Positions 17,857 through 29,352 of a stretch of 64,000 nt of DNA are shown here, one piece after another. The notes under the pieces were generated by a model. That model had not been told where the DNA came from. It searched no databases and worked only from the letters and a program-made list of their open reading frames with translations. Positions within the stretch are counted from its first letter, which is position 1. Every line of letters starts with the position of its first letter. The stretch is from assembly GCF_003086295.3 (NCBI RefSeq), contig NC_092043.1, positions 44,420,884 through 44,484,883 of the forward strand. Direction: 5' to 3'. The DNA comes from Arachis hypogaea (lineage: Eukaryota; Streptophyta; Magnoliopsida; Fabales; Fabaceae). A program made the position numbers and the translations under genes.

Positions 17857-20245
17857 GAGTAAATCCGCAAAATGCTCAAATTGAGCCCGTGCACCAATGT
17901 TACTCCTCACTTTTGAAATGCTCTAATTGCACCCTCCAAATTGAGCTCCATGCGAAATCCTGGTCATTCCACCCAATTCCGACATGACTCAGCAGGCGGA
18001 GCGCTGAGCTGGCGGTTCAGGGTCCACGTAGGCATCACAATGACAGATCATACTTGGTCTTGAAGACGGTGTTTGCATCACAATGCATGAAGTTGGGATA
18101 CTTTCTCACTTTATTCACAAGCTTACTAGCAACCCAGTTACGATTGGCTACTCTGTTCTTATCCTCCCTTGCACAGGTATGATCATCTCTGAAAGTCTTC
18201 ACTTGCCAGCAAGTGTCGTCTCGGTCCTTGGAAGCAAAGATAACCGAACTGCAATCCTTCACCTTGCAAACTGCCCTAAGCCTCTTCATATCGTTCTTAT
18301 TGAATCGAATACGCCTTCCCTCCTGGATGGTGTACTCCTTAACAGCCTCTTTAAAATCTCACTTCGTATTAAACTTCATTCCAACCTCTAAGTGAAGCTC
18401 CCCAAACCTAGCCACCTCCCTAAAAACTGGAAACACCTCATCAGATTCAGTCTCATCTTCTAATTCGTCTTCAGAATTCGGTGGGGTTTGCATCTCCAAT
18501 GAATGCCAAGAGTTGGCACCATCAGAATCAGTCCCAAGATCGTATGCATTATAATCATCATTCTTACCAGTTCCTACGAATCCAAGATCCACTTCAACAT
18601 CAGAATCATCCTCCACAAAAGCATCGTCATCAACACAAATCTTCTCTTTCATCTTATTCTTCCTCTTACCCTTATCCTGTGAATCACTCTTATTACTTGT
18701 TTTCTTCTTACCCTTTACCTTACGTGAAGGAACAGGGTCCGCAGCACATGAATCAGATGAGCTGTCTTCCCTTACTGGTTTATAGGGCTCATCTTCTGAA
18801 CTATCATCAGAATTAGAGGAGTCCTCATTAGAGGACATCAACATCACTGGCATCTTGCTACCCTGCCTCCTTTTCTAAGCATTTTTGCCTCCTATCCCAG
18901 TTGCAAACCTCAGGCAATACCTCCTATGAACTTTTGTCTGATTTGGTTTCAGGGTGTTCTTGTCCTTCTTTTTAAGTTTTGTTCAATCGGCACCTTAACA
19001 GATGCTTTAACCCCTTCCTCCGTAGGTCGTCTCACATTATCAGTAGGATTCTTTTCATCATTTAGCCTAGCACCATCGTGTGGGGCAGCTGCAACATTTT
19101 CTTTTGCTTGCGTCCCAAGGTCTCTTACTTGATCATTAACGTATACCATAACCTCCTTCCCTTGTATAAGTTCAGGTGACGAAACCTCATGTTCAATGTA
19201 GATATCAACAAGACCCTCATTCTTTGCACCCATCTCACATATCTCTCTTAGGTCTGCATCACTATTCAACTTCCTCAATCCCTCCCCTATGTTCTTTCCA
19301 GGTACAAGCCACCAGACTTCCTTCATTATGTCATAACCTAGCTCCTTATAATAGTTTCTCAGGTAAAATACATTCAGCCTATCCACCTCAACATCACCAA
19401 GGCAGTTTCTGTTGTCCGGATAGTAACCAATCTTTTCATCCACACCATTTTCGAAAGTTCCTTTATGATGAAACATAATGTATAGTACTTCATCCATCTG
19501 CAAGAGAAGTAAACAAATAAATTAAACACATGCAACAATAACTTTTGACCATAACTAGACAACCGTATCATTAGAGAAAAGAGCCCTTGTTGGATACATA
19601 AAAAAAATAGAGCAACTCAAATCCCATGCTAACATCGTAACCACAAAAAATCTAACAACATAGAAATCTCAACAAAACACCAAACGAAGATAAAATCTCC
19701 TTCAATCAACACATCACGTGAAGAGCCATCAATGAAAACCCAAAAAAAATTTAAACTTCAACTACACACTGTATTTCTAACTTTGTTGTAGCTGACGATG
19801 ATGATACCCTCTGCTTCAACAACTTCGTACGATTGACGTCCTTCGTTCTCCTGCCAACGAACTCATACAAGCACTAACCAGAACGTGCCCTAGTGTGATA
19901 GCATTCTCTGGACGAAAGGGAGAAGAAACGTTTGAAGAGAAGTAGGAGAAAGACTAACGAATGATCAACCCTCTCCCCAAGCAACCTTTCAATTCCCCTT
20001 CATCACAAAATGACATTGTTCTGATTCATCAATCCCCTCTAAGCAAAACGACGTCGTTCAGGTGGCCTACGTGGATCATAAACTGCCAGCTCAGCGCTCC
20101 GGTTGCTGAGTCATGTCGGAATTGGGTGGGAGGACCAGGATTTCGCACGGAGCTCAATTTGGAGGGTGCAATTAGAGCATTTCGAAAGTGAGGGGTAACA
20201 TTGGTGCACGGACCCAATCTGAGGGACCATTTTGAGAATTTACTC
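17857..20245 (-). mobile_element. Mutator-like element with long TIRs and 10-bp target duplication
   Basis: The TIRs are about 175-187 bp (17857-18031 and 20059-20245), starting GAGTAAAT and sharing the core CGTGCACCAATG. They are flanked on both sides by ggcaaatatc (17847-17856 and 20246-20255). The element carries a transposase gene on the minus strand lacking the catalytic domain, so it is non-autonomous. Long TIRs and 9-11 bp duplications define MULEs. Confidence 0.9.
18035..19503 (-). pseudogene. MULE transposase, N-terminal domains only
   Basis: On the minus strand, 19503-18949 encodes the PB1-like N-terminal domain common in plant MuDR proteins (starts near M-D-E-V-L-Y-I-M-F-H-H-K-G). 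18853-18359 is an acidic serine-rich linker ending in the MuDR DNA-binding motif G-M-K-F-N-T-K. 18289-18035 continues with a C-K-V-K-D-C…W-Q-V-K-T-F…H-T-C zinc cluster. A TGA at 18361-18359 separates the last two in the same frame. Between the first two blocks the frame changes, by intron or frameshift. Coding sequence stops at the inner edge of the left TIR, so the DDE catalytic domain was deleted. Confidence 0.82.
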
Positions 20246-20255
20246 GGCAAATATC

Positions 20256-22702
20256 ATTATCAAAAACGGTTCAGTTGTTCTTCAAAATCAATCTACAAAA
20301 TACAAGATTAACCGGCAAAACGGTTGAACCCGACCGTTTTTTGAAAGGTTTGGCTCGCTCTTCTACTATTCAAACGGCGCCGTTTTATGTAAACAAAAAA
20401 GCCCCCGAGCAGATCAAAGGCAACCCTAAACCCTATCAGAGCAATCACCACCAGAAGCCCTAGCCGCCACCGTCTCCATCACTGATCTCCTCTAATTGGC
20501 CAGAGGGTGTCGTCGCCGCCGGGATTGTGATAGAAAGCGTGCCGTCGTCGCCAAAAGTGGTCTCTATCGATCAGCCCTCTTCTCTCCGTCGCGCTCGGAG
20601 TTCTTCTCCTCGCCGTCGCGTCTCTCTTCAAGCTCTCTGTTTCTCTCCGAGCTCACTCTGTCTCTGTCTTATCAGTCTCATTGAGAGCTGCACGAGAATT
20701 AGATTTGGATTTGGTATTAAATTTGGATATATTCGTAATCTTAATAAGGGTCACTTCTTAGGATTATGAGAAATCCAATAGATTTCGTTTGTGTGTTCTT
20801 GTGTTAGGATTAGTCTCCAAATATGCCCTATGGAAGCTATGAAATATGAAATAGAAATTGCTTCCAATTTTCATGCTTTTTGTCCTGATATAATATAATT
20901 GCTTTGTGCTACCGCTGCTGCTACTTCCATCATTCAAATCAAGAGCATGTGCTTTGTTTTGATGTCAAGAATAGTAAATGGCATGTTCTTACTTCTTGGT
21001 TGGCATGTAGTTTTTACTCCTCCAAATATGTAAATATGATTCTGTTTTGCGGGGTGAATTTTATTTATTTATTTTTATTAATGCTTCTGAGGTGATCAGG
21101 GCTGATTTGATTCTACTAATTTTGAACACTAGGTTTGAATTAGGATTTTTGTTTAGCAGATGTTAATTAGCCTTGGAAGTTGAGGCATCCTTTGATTTTA
21201 GTGCTACATCTTCAATTCAACTCAATGCGCCAAATTGTTTATGTTGGAATTTTTATGATTCTAAGTTGTTTATGCTATGATTCTAATTCTGAATTGTTTA
21301 TGCTGATTTTTCTGATTTGTTGATTCTGGTTGTTGATTTTTCTGATTTGAGTTGTTGATGGTGGTGTGGTGCAGTACTTCACTGCATTGTTTATGTTGGA
21401 ATTTTTCTCTGAATTGTTGTTTATGCTGATTTTTTTTATTCTGAGTTGTTTATGCTGATTTTTCTGATTCCGATTTGTCATTTATGCGCATTTTGATTTT
21501 TATTAGTTATAAATTTTAATGTTTGAAGATGTTTGTGAACTTTTAATGATAAATTATGGATAATTTATTAGGTAAAATTGTAAAATTTTGAATTTTATCA
21601 ACTTAAAAATCATTAAATTTAAATATTTAAAATTATATATTAATTTTTTAATAATTATATTTTATATTTTATTTTAAGCACGTTCCGGGGCTGGTCGTCG
21701 ATGCCGTCTTCTTGCTTCGAGCCTCGCCGTCAGCAGCTAGTCCTGATTTAGTGAGTTCTAACAAATTCCTCTTTTCTTTCTTGCTTAATTTTGTTGTTGT
21801 AATTCATCTTTGCACCTTGATTTTATTGCTGAAAGTTGAATATTTTGCTGAAAATATCACTGGGCTAATTTTTTTTGGCTGAAAATCATCACTGAGTGGA
21901 ATTGTTTACTGATTATCATCACCGAATCTTGAATCTGTTGCTGTCCTGTTAAAAAAATCACCTAGCTAAATTTTTTGTTGCTGTAATTCGTTAATGCACC
22001 TTGACTTTGTTGCTAAAAGTTGAATTTGTTGCTGAAAATATCACTGAACTAATTTTTTTTGGCGGAAAATCATCATTGAGTTGAATTACTGATTATCATC
22101 ACTGAAGGTTGTCTGTTGTTGTTTTGCTGAAATAATCACTTAGCTGAATTTTCTGTTGCTGTAAATCTGTAAATCATCTTTTGACCTTAATCTCTTGTTA
22201 CTGAAAATTATCATATTTGAATTTGTTGTTGGAAATGAGGTTCATGTTCTCTGCAAGTCAGAATAAAATTGTTCAGTTAAATTGTTGTTCCCATTCTCTA
22301 TTTTTTTTGCTAGAATTTTAAAAATGTCTTGATCACAACTCGGTTCCTATTATGAATTATTCTTGGTATTGATTTGTGAAAAATACACAAATGTAGATAT
22401 AGATACAAATTAAAATGAAGGAAATGTTGGTCAAGCTTCAAATTTGTCCCATGAAGATATAGATGCCAACTTTGAGATCACTCCTTGAATTTGATTTACT
22501 GATTGTGTTATTTTTTGTTCTCTTTCTTGTTCATTTAAATTGAGAAAGTATTTTGTACCAGGAACTAGTTTATTATTTCTTTTTGCATTATCAGGTATGT
22601 CTAAAAATTGTTACTAGATTGTTATTAATATGTTTGTGAACACATGCATAACTATGTTTGTGCCACTCTGAGTGCGCAGAGAAATGCTGGGGAGAGGCTA
22701 AT
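20256..22702 (+). promoter_or_regulatory. Promoter, 5' UTR and probable leader intron of the CFM3-type gene
   Basis: A telo-box-like 'aaccctaaaccctatcagag' at about 20420 and a CT-rich leader (20440-20690) look like the transcription start zone of a housekeeping plant gene. A second GC-rich island at 21676-21765 may be another leader exon. The rest to 22650 is intron-like, T-rich DNA with 'ttgtttatgctgatttttctg' quasi-repeats (21225-21480) and a 184-bp tandem repeat. Short ORFs in 20496-20769 are probably UTR. Confidence 0.45.
21786..22150. repeat. 184-bp tandem repeat, two diverged units
   Basis: Units at about 21786-21969 and 21970-22150 share phrases such as 'tgcaccttga', 'gttgctgaaaatatcactg' and 'gaaaatcatca' at a constant offset of 184. 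A third partial unit may follow to 22230. It lies in the putative leader intron. Confidence 0.7.
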
Positions 22703-25700
22703 ATGGCACTTGGGAACAGTACTGCTAAGTTATCGGAACTCCCTCTGAGTGTCGGGACCTCATACTTGTGCACAACTGCTTCGCACTCTTATCAACTTAG
22801 CATTCTGAGGCCTTTCTGTGTCTCTGCCAACTACCCAACCCACTCCCAACCCAAACCTTCCGATAAAGTCACCTCATCTGACACTTGGCTCACCAAGTGG
22901 CCTCCCGCTAACCCTAATTCTTCCCGATTCCCCAACCCCAAACCCTCACCACGTTTCCCCCAACCGGCCGCCGATGACCTCTTTGACTCCGACAACTCTC
23001 ACTTCTTGCGGAATGACAACAACCCTTGCAACGCAATTGACAGAGTCGTTCTCCGCTTGCGAAATTTACGATTAGCCTCCTACAACGACGATAACATGGA
23101 AGCACCCGGAGGTTTAAGTCGCTTGCTACGCCGAGACTGGGTTCGTTCTGATACCGCATTGGCTGAGGATGAAGCTAACGACATGCTTCTGCCATGGGAT
23201 AGAGACGAAGGTGAGGATGAGAAGGAAGCTGTGGAGGTAGAGAATAAGGTGATGCAGAAGAGGAAGGTGAAGCCGCCAACTTTGGCGGAATTGACTCTTG
23301 AGGAGGAGGAGCAGGCGCGGTTGCGAAGACTGGGGATGCAACTGAAGGAGAAGGTGAATGTGGCCAAAGCTGGGCTCACGCAGGCCGTGCTGGACAAGAT
23401 TCATGATCAGTGGAGGAAGAAGGAAGTTGTTAGGCTCAAGTTCCATGAGCTTCTTGCCAGAGATATGAAGACTGCTCATGAAATTGTTGAGGTTTCTTGC
23501 TTCCCCTTTCACTTATTCTTATTTTGTTCTTGATTTCAATAGCATTTTTGTTTAGAGAACTTATGAACTGAAATCTTGTAGCATTTTGCAGCGCAGAACA
23601 AGAGGGTTAGTTATATGGAGGTCAGGAAGTGTTATGCTGGTGTTTCGTGGGAAAAACTATGAAGGACCAACACCTGCATCTTTGGAAAGGAGTGAGCCGG
23701 TTATGATGAATCAAGAACAGCTTGCGAACATGACGCCAGAGGAAGAAGAGTTTGACAGGATGCTTGGTGGTTTAGGTCCTCGTTTTGTCGAATGGTGGGG
23801 CACGGGAATACTTCCTATTGATGCGGATTTACTTCCTCCTGCTGTACCTGGATATAAGACTCCCCTTAGACTTCTTCCAACTGGAATGCCTCCGAGACTA
23901 ACAGATGCAGAGCTGACGAATATGAGGAAACTTTCCAAAGCTCTTCCTTGTCATTTTGCTCTAGGTAATGTTATTCTACTACGGTAATGTATTAAATCAT
24001 TGTCCTTTTACTTATATGGATCTTTTGTTGAACCTTGTAAAGGTAGAAATCGAAATCTCCAAGGTCTCGCAGTTGCTATTCTGAAGCTATGGGAAAAAAG
24101 CTTAGTTGTGAAGATTGCTGTTAAGCGTGGTATCCTGAATACAAACAATGAACTAATGGCCGGGGAGCTAAAGGTATGTTATCTGTAGCTTCGGTTATAG
24201 TCCTAGTCATTGTTCAATGGAGCATGATGATAAATCTTGTTTTTCTTTCCTGGTTCAGAAATTAACAGGAGGCACCTTGCTGATAAGAAATAAATATTTC
24301 ATTGTAATATATCGCGGGAAGGACTTTGTCCCAACTAGTGTCGCTGCTGTTTTAGCTGAAAGACAAGAAATGACAAAACAAGTAGTAGATGATGAGGAGA
24401 AGGCACGGCACAGAGCCATTGATGTAACTCAATCAGGGACAGATGAAGCAACGACTCAAGCAGGATCATTGGCTGAGTTCTATGAAGCTCAGACACGCTG
24501 GGGAAAGGATATATCTGCTGAAGAACGTGAGAAGATGATCAAAGAGTCTGCAAAAGCTAAGAATGTTAAGCTTTTCAGAAAAGTTGAACGTAAACTGGTT
24601 CTTGTAAGTCTCTAATCCTTTTCATTGTTGAAGATTATATACTTGAGTTTTTTTATTTTTCATTTATTTATGATTATTAGTAGTGATCTTGTTCTTCTTA
24701 TTATTATCATCATTACAACTCTAATTCTGAACAGGCCAAGACCAAAAAGATTAGAGCAGAAAATCTTTTATCCAAGGTAGAAGCTTCCTTGGTTCCAGCT
24801 GATCCTGATTGTGATCAGGAAACAATATCGGAAGAAGAGCGTGCTATGTTCCGCAGGGTTGGTTTAATTATGAAGCCGTACTTGCCACTTGGTGGGTAAT
24901 TTTCAGCTGTTTTGAAAGTTGCTATATTATAATGGTTCATTACCTAACAACTATTAATGATAATCTTCAGGTATACGTGGAGTTTTTGATGGTGTCATTG
25001 AGAATATGCATTTGCATTGGAGACATCGTGAGCTTGTTAAATTAATAACAAAACAAAAGACCTTTGCTTTTGTTGAGGACACAGCTAGATTACTGGAATA
25101 TGAGAGTGGTGGAATACTAGTGTCGATAGATAGACTTCCAAAAGGATTTTGTCTTATTTACTACCGTGGGAAAAATTACAGGCGTCCCGTTACCATAAAG
25201 CCAAGAAACCTTCTAACAAAGGCAAAGGCATTAAAGCGTTCAATTGCCATGCAACGCCACGAGGTTCCAAATTTTTATGTCAATGGCAAATCCGTATGTT
25301 TCCTTCTATATCTTTTATGTCTCAATTGATCTTGTATGACCTGTGTAGGCACTGAGTAAGCATATTACTGAATTGGGGAGAAAAATAGAAGAAATGAAAG
25401 AGGAACTTGTAAGTATTGACTTATCATAACTTGCATTCATCATTTGCATGCCCGGTAGATGTTACTTAATCATCAGGTTTCTCTATGTATCTGGTGGTCT
25501 TGCATGTTAGCATCAGCTTTCTCTGTGTTTTGTATATTCAATACTTATTGTCACTTCGAATTATTCAAAGGGTTTGTCTCATGATTTGGAGCCTGAAGAT
25601 AGGGGTGGAATAGGGACCTTAACCGTATAGATCATGTCAGAATCCACCCTGGTAAGACACCCTCAAAAATATATAGTTTCTTGTAGAGGATTTATGTACT

Positions 25701-26075
25701 GGCTTTGGATCTTATATAAATAGTTCTTACAGCATTTTTTCCCCTATTAACATCAAATTTCGTATCATCTGAAAGCTGCTATCGAGGAGAATTGATGAAA
25801 TAAAATAAAATATGGAAGATGATCTCTATTCTAGTTACAATGACAACTGAATATTTGTTGATTGTTATTTCCAGAGTGAGCTTGAAGCTTCGGACGGGGA
25901 ACAAAATGACGGTGATTTGGCAATGAGGAAGATAGTGACTGGGATTTTGAGGATTAGAAGTTTCAAAACTTTGAAAATGATGATCATCCCCGGATGGCAG
26001 GTGTACAGAATTGCGGTGAAGTTTGTGGATGACATGCCGTTGCATGCAGCCAGGAGCCAGGTTTATTCAATTTAG
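22703..26075 (+). CDS. CFM3: CRM-domain RNA-splicing factor, CFM3 type, chloroplast-targeted
   Basis: Exons: 22703-23491, 23592-23964, 24043-24173, 24259-24603, 24735-24891, 24971-25293, 25349-25408 and probably 25875-26075; all sites GT-AG, phases consistent, 792 aa. The start M-A-L-G-N-S-T opens a serine-rich, low-acid N terminus typical of a transit peptide. Three CRM domains follow at about 200-290, 365-455 and 576-665, each with the G-x-x-G-like loop ([24 protein letters not shown]). Phrases [12 protein letters not shown] and A-E-D-E…M-L-L-P-W fit CFM3/CFM3A, which helps splice group II introns in chloroplasts (and mitochondria). The tail exon appears to lack one base near 25918, replacing the acidic C terminus. 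The last exon is the least certain. Confidence 0.85.
25409..25874 (+). other. Last CFM3 intron, with a possible alternative exon
   Basis: 25572-25631 follows an 'attcaaag' acceptor and reads [16 protein letters not shown] in frame with exon 7 to a TAG. It could be an alternative terminal exon. No other feature is seen. Confidence 0.3.
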
Positions 26076-27224
26076 GTATCAAGTCTGCATATATGCTGAA
26101 TAAAATTGCTGCGTTCCGGTTTATTCAATTTTCCAGCGAGACATGCTTAAGGAATCCATCACCAATTGAAATCTCACTGCTATCTTGTTTCTTAGAATGC
26201 TGCTTATTCTCTCTCTCTCTAAATTATTACCATGTAATATGTAAATATCCAATTTGATGAGATACAATTGTGACTGACTCGATTCCCCACGAATATCCAC
26301 GGCTTTTTGAAACATAAAATAAAAAAAAAATTGAAAAATATTTGGGAAAAAATTAGGATAAACATAACTTAGATATAATTACAAGAACCAGAAATTCCTA
26401 GATATAATTAATCCTAAATCTGACTATAAGAACCAGAATTTCTAAACACAACTCAGATCCAATTATTAGAACAGTCAAATATTAGTTAGTAACTTGCAGT
26501 GGAGGAGGTGGACGGCCGTAGCGATGCTGTTGCTGGAGATGGAGCTGAGTGGCAGCCGCCGGAGGTAGAGGTGTGGCTGGACTGTTGGAGGTAGAGCTGA
26601 GTGGTCGTGGAGCAACATTGACTTTAGGGGGTTTTTCCCCGCATCCTATTTGCTTTACTGTTTCTTGTTTCTCACTTTCGCTGCTCAGACTACTATTGAT
26701 AGCAAAATGATTGAAAATTTAACTTTATTAGAGTGAGACCCGCCCACCAATTTGGTAAATTAATGATAGTATAAAATATATTAAATTATGTTTTAATTAT
26801 TATATTATTTAAAAATTAGTTAAAATATATATAAATTAATATTAAATTTAATATGTTTTTTATTTAAAATATTTTACAATACAAAAATTTTTTATATTAA
26901 AAATTATTTTTTTATTTGTTTTTATTTTTGTATTTATTTTAATTGATGGACTTAATCTTCTTAATATGGTGTTTGTCTTATATTTTTTGTTGTTGTTAGA
27001 CTTGCTTCTTTATTTGTATGTTCTTATGAAGATATGTTCTTTCTGTTAATTTGTATATATTTTTTATTGTCATTTTTATTCCATTTCTTTATGTATATTC
27101 TTCATCTAGAGATGTGTTTTAAATTTGTTTATTTTTTTTTCTTTTTAATCTCTTGATTAATATGTTATATAAATATGATGATTATTAGTGTTGGTGAAGT
27201 TAATTTCTATATTGAGGAATATAT
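26076..27224. other. Intergenic, with a GC-rich island at 26500-26640
   Basis: Mostly AT-rich. 26500-26640 is unusually GC-rich and reads on the minus strand as a proline/serine-rich, stop-free segment; it may be a gene fragment or first exon, but nothing links it to a gene. A TC-rich run (26210-26221) is present. Confidence 0.35.
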
Positions 27225-27420
27225 CCTAAATCTTAAACCTCGAACGGTCGAATCCTAAACTTAAATTTAAAACCCTAAACGTAATATGTATACAACAAAC
27301 AATAAAATTCTAATACTAAACCCTAATCCTAAGCCTAGCACATATAACATAAACCTTAAACTCTAATCTTAATCCATATATCCTAATTCTTAACTCCTAC
27401 CCATTAACCAACTTAAACTT
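27225..27420. repeat. Degenerate telomere-like (CCCTAAA) repeats
   Basis: Scattered 'aaccctaaa', 'aaaccctaatcctaa' and 'cctaaatcttaaacc' phrases over about 200 bp suggest an old interstitial telomere-type or simple repeat. Confidence 0.4.
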
Positions 27421-27756
27421 TCATATTTAATTGAACACTTCCAAACTAGTATATAATTGTATCGAAATTTGCATTAAACATAAAAAACATCTTAAATTTC
27501 AAATTGTTACACGTTTCCTTAGTGTTTTCACCATTTAATTATCTAAGGTTTAGTATTTATAATTTTACTGCACAGTTTGCTTTATTTATAATTATTATTA
27601 CTATTTATTTTTGGTAAATAATTATTATTACTATTATTATCATTATTTATTCTTCTGGGCTTTATATTTTTTGTTTATTGTTACTATAAAAGCATTTCAT
27701 GGCCTAATTTGATTTTTATGTCCAAAAGAGTATTTCATAATCCAGATAGCATGGCC

Positions 27757-28204
27757 ATTAGGGTGGCAATATAATCCTATCCATGGATATTCAACCCAAT
27801 TTGCAATGGATAAATAGGGTGCAGGTAGGATTCTTATGCAGATTAGACAGGATGCGGGTTGAGTCTCAACTCTACCCAACCAACCCGCACCATATATATA
27901 TATATGTTTTAAGTGGATGTTGAACTAAAGATCTCTCACTAAATACAAATGATTCTTAGTTATTAAGAGAAGGTCATTAATTGATAATTTATTACGTTTT
28001 TTTACATAAAAGTCAATTCTATTTTAAATTATCATTAAATTATATAATAATGCTACATCTTTTTTGGATTAAGTCTGTAGAGTCGGATACCCGTATGTTA
28101 AAAACGGATAGAGTTAGAGTTGGAATATTCTTAATCTATGGATTGGATTAGGATTATATTCAAAGTTCAAACCTTAACCTATTCTACCTATTGCCACCCC
28201 TAAT
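27757..28204. mobile_element. hAT-like non-autonomous element (448 bp)
   Basis: Terminal inverted repeats ATTAGGGTGGCAAT / ATTGCCACCCCTAAT, the TAGGGGTGGCAA type found in small plant hAT elements. 'tggcc' occurs at both flanks, a possible decayed target duplication. An internal (TA)n run lies at 27892-27905. No ORF. Confidence 0.65.
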
Positions 28205-29352
28205 TTGGCCATACCAAAAATAGAAAAAAAAATTATCTCCCTTAACAATCCATTAATCTCTCAACTATGCATTAATTTATCCTGTAAACATGACCAATTA
28301 TTTTTTCCCAACTAACGAATGACTGTCACCCATCTACTGCACATCAGCTGTTGTCCCCGATTGTGGCTACAGGCAAACCACGCCTGGACAGCTCCTTCAT
28401 GTCACTTCATTTCAGCATGTACTGAAAAATTACTGTCAACACCATAGCACAACCCCTTTCTTGAGGGGAGAAAAGCTACAGTACTCATCTTCGTCATTTA
28501 TTTTTACATTTCTTTTCTCAAGGGATTGCACTCCTTATTTGTACATGATTTGTTTTGCCTTTTTCCTGCCTTCTTTCTATGTTAATGCATATTCTTACTT
28601 AGGAGTGGAAAGAGGTCAGAAATTTGTCAAGGATTGACAGCTGACTTGTGCTCGGCCTAACCTTACTTGATCTGTCACATGTGTCTAGATTCAAGCTGTT
28701 ATAAAAGTCTTAAATTTATTATTTAGTCAAATCCATATTTGTAATTTAACCTAACTAATTGGTTAGACTTGCTTGGCTTTGTCAAAATATAAATAAATAC
28801 AGAAATTATTTTTCATAACAAAAAACTTATTAAGTTGTTTATACTTTATATTTTCATATTTTAAATACTATAAATTTTTATATATTATCGTAAATATTAA
28901 ATTTAATATATTGCATATAAATAATTTTTATGAATAGTGATTTTTTTAAGCCAAAGGAGTGCTGAAAGGGTGCGCAGAGGGCGTTTAGATACACCACTAC
29001 TAGCCACTGGCTGGTTTCGAAACCAAGGTGCATTTCATGCAAGGTGCACTGGCTGGCTGGTTTCAAAACCACTGGCTAAGGCTTGCGTAAGGGGTATGAA
29101 TACAAGAAAATTAAACTATATTTTACAGCAAAACTCTCCATACACTTTTACATTGATGATTATAATCCATCTGAAATGGATCAGTATGGATTTACTTAAA
29201 CCAGGTCCAACATTAAGTTCTTACTCTACAGAGACTAAATACTAATACATAAGAGCCTTACAGTGTTTGTTGTTCACAAGTTGAATGAACATTTTCTTTT
29301 TCTAGCAAGGTGAACTCATTTGCAGGATTGAACCAATAAAAAATTCAATATT
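28205..29352. other. Intergenic, 3' flank of SMC2
   Basis: AT-rich. A short imperfect direct repeat 'ccactggctggtttcgaaacc' / 'cactggctggctggtttcaaaacc' occurs at about 28998-29072. The SMC2 3' UTR probably begins at 29352. Nothing else was recognised. Confidence 0.45.

Noticed and set aside
18083..18816. Plus-strand ORFs in the MULE
   Set aside because: Antisense of the transposase remnant.
22914..23512. Minus-strand ORFs of 81-128 aa
   Set aside because: Antisense shadows of CFM3 exon 1.
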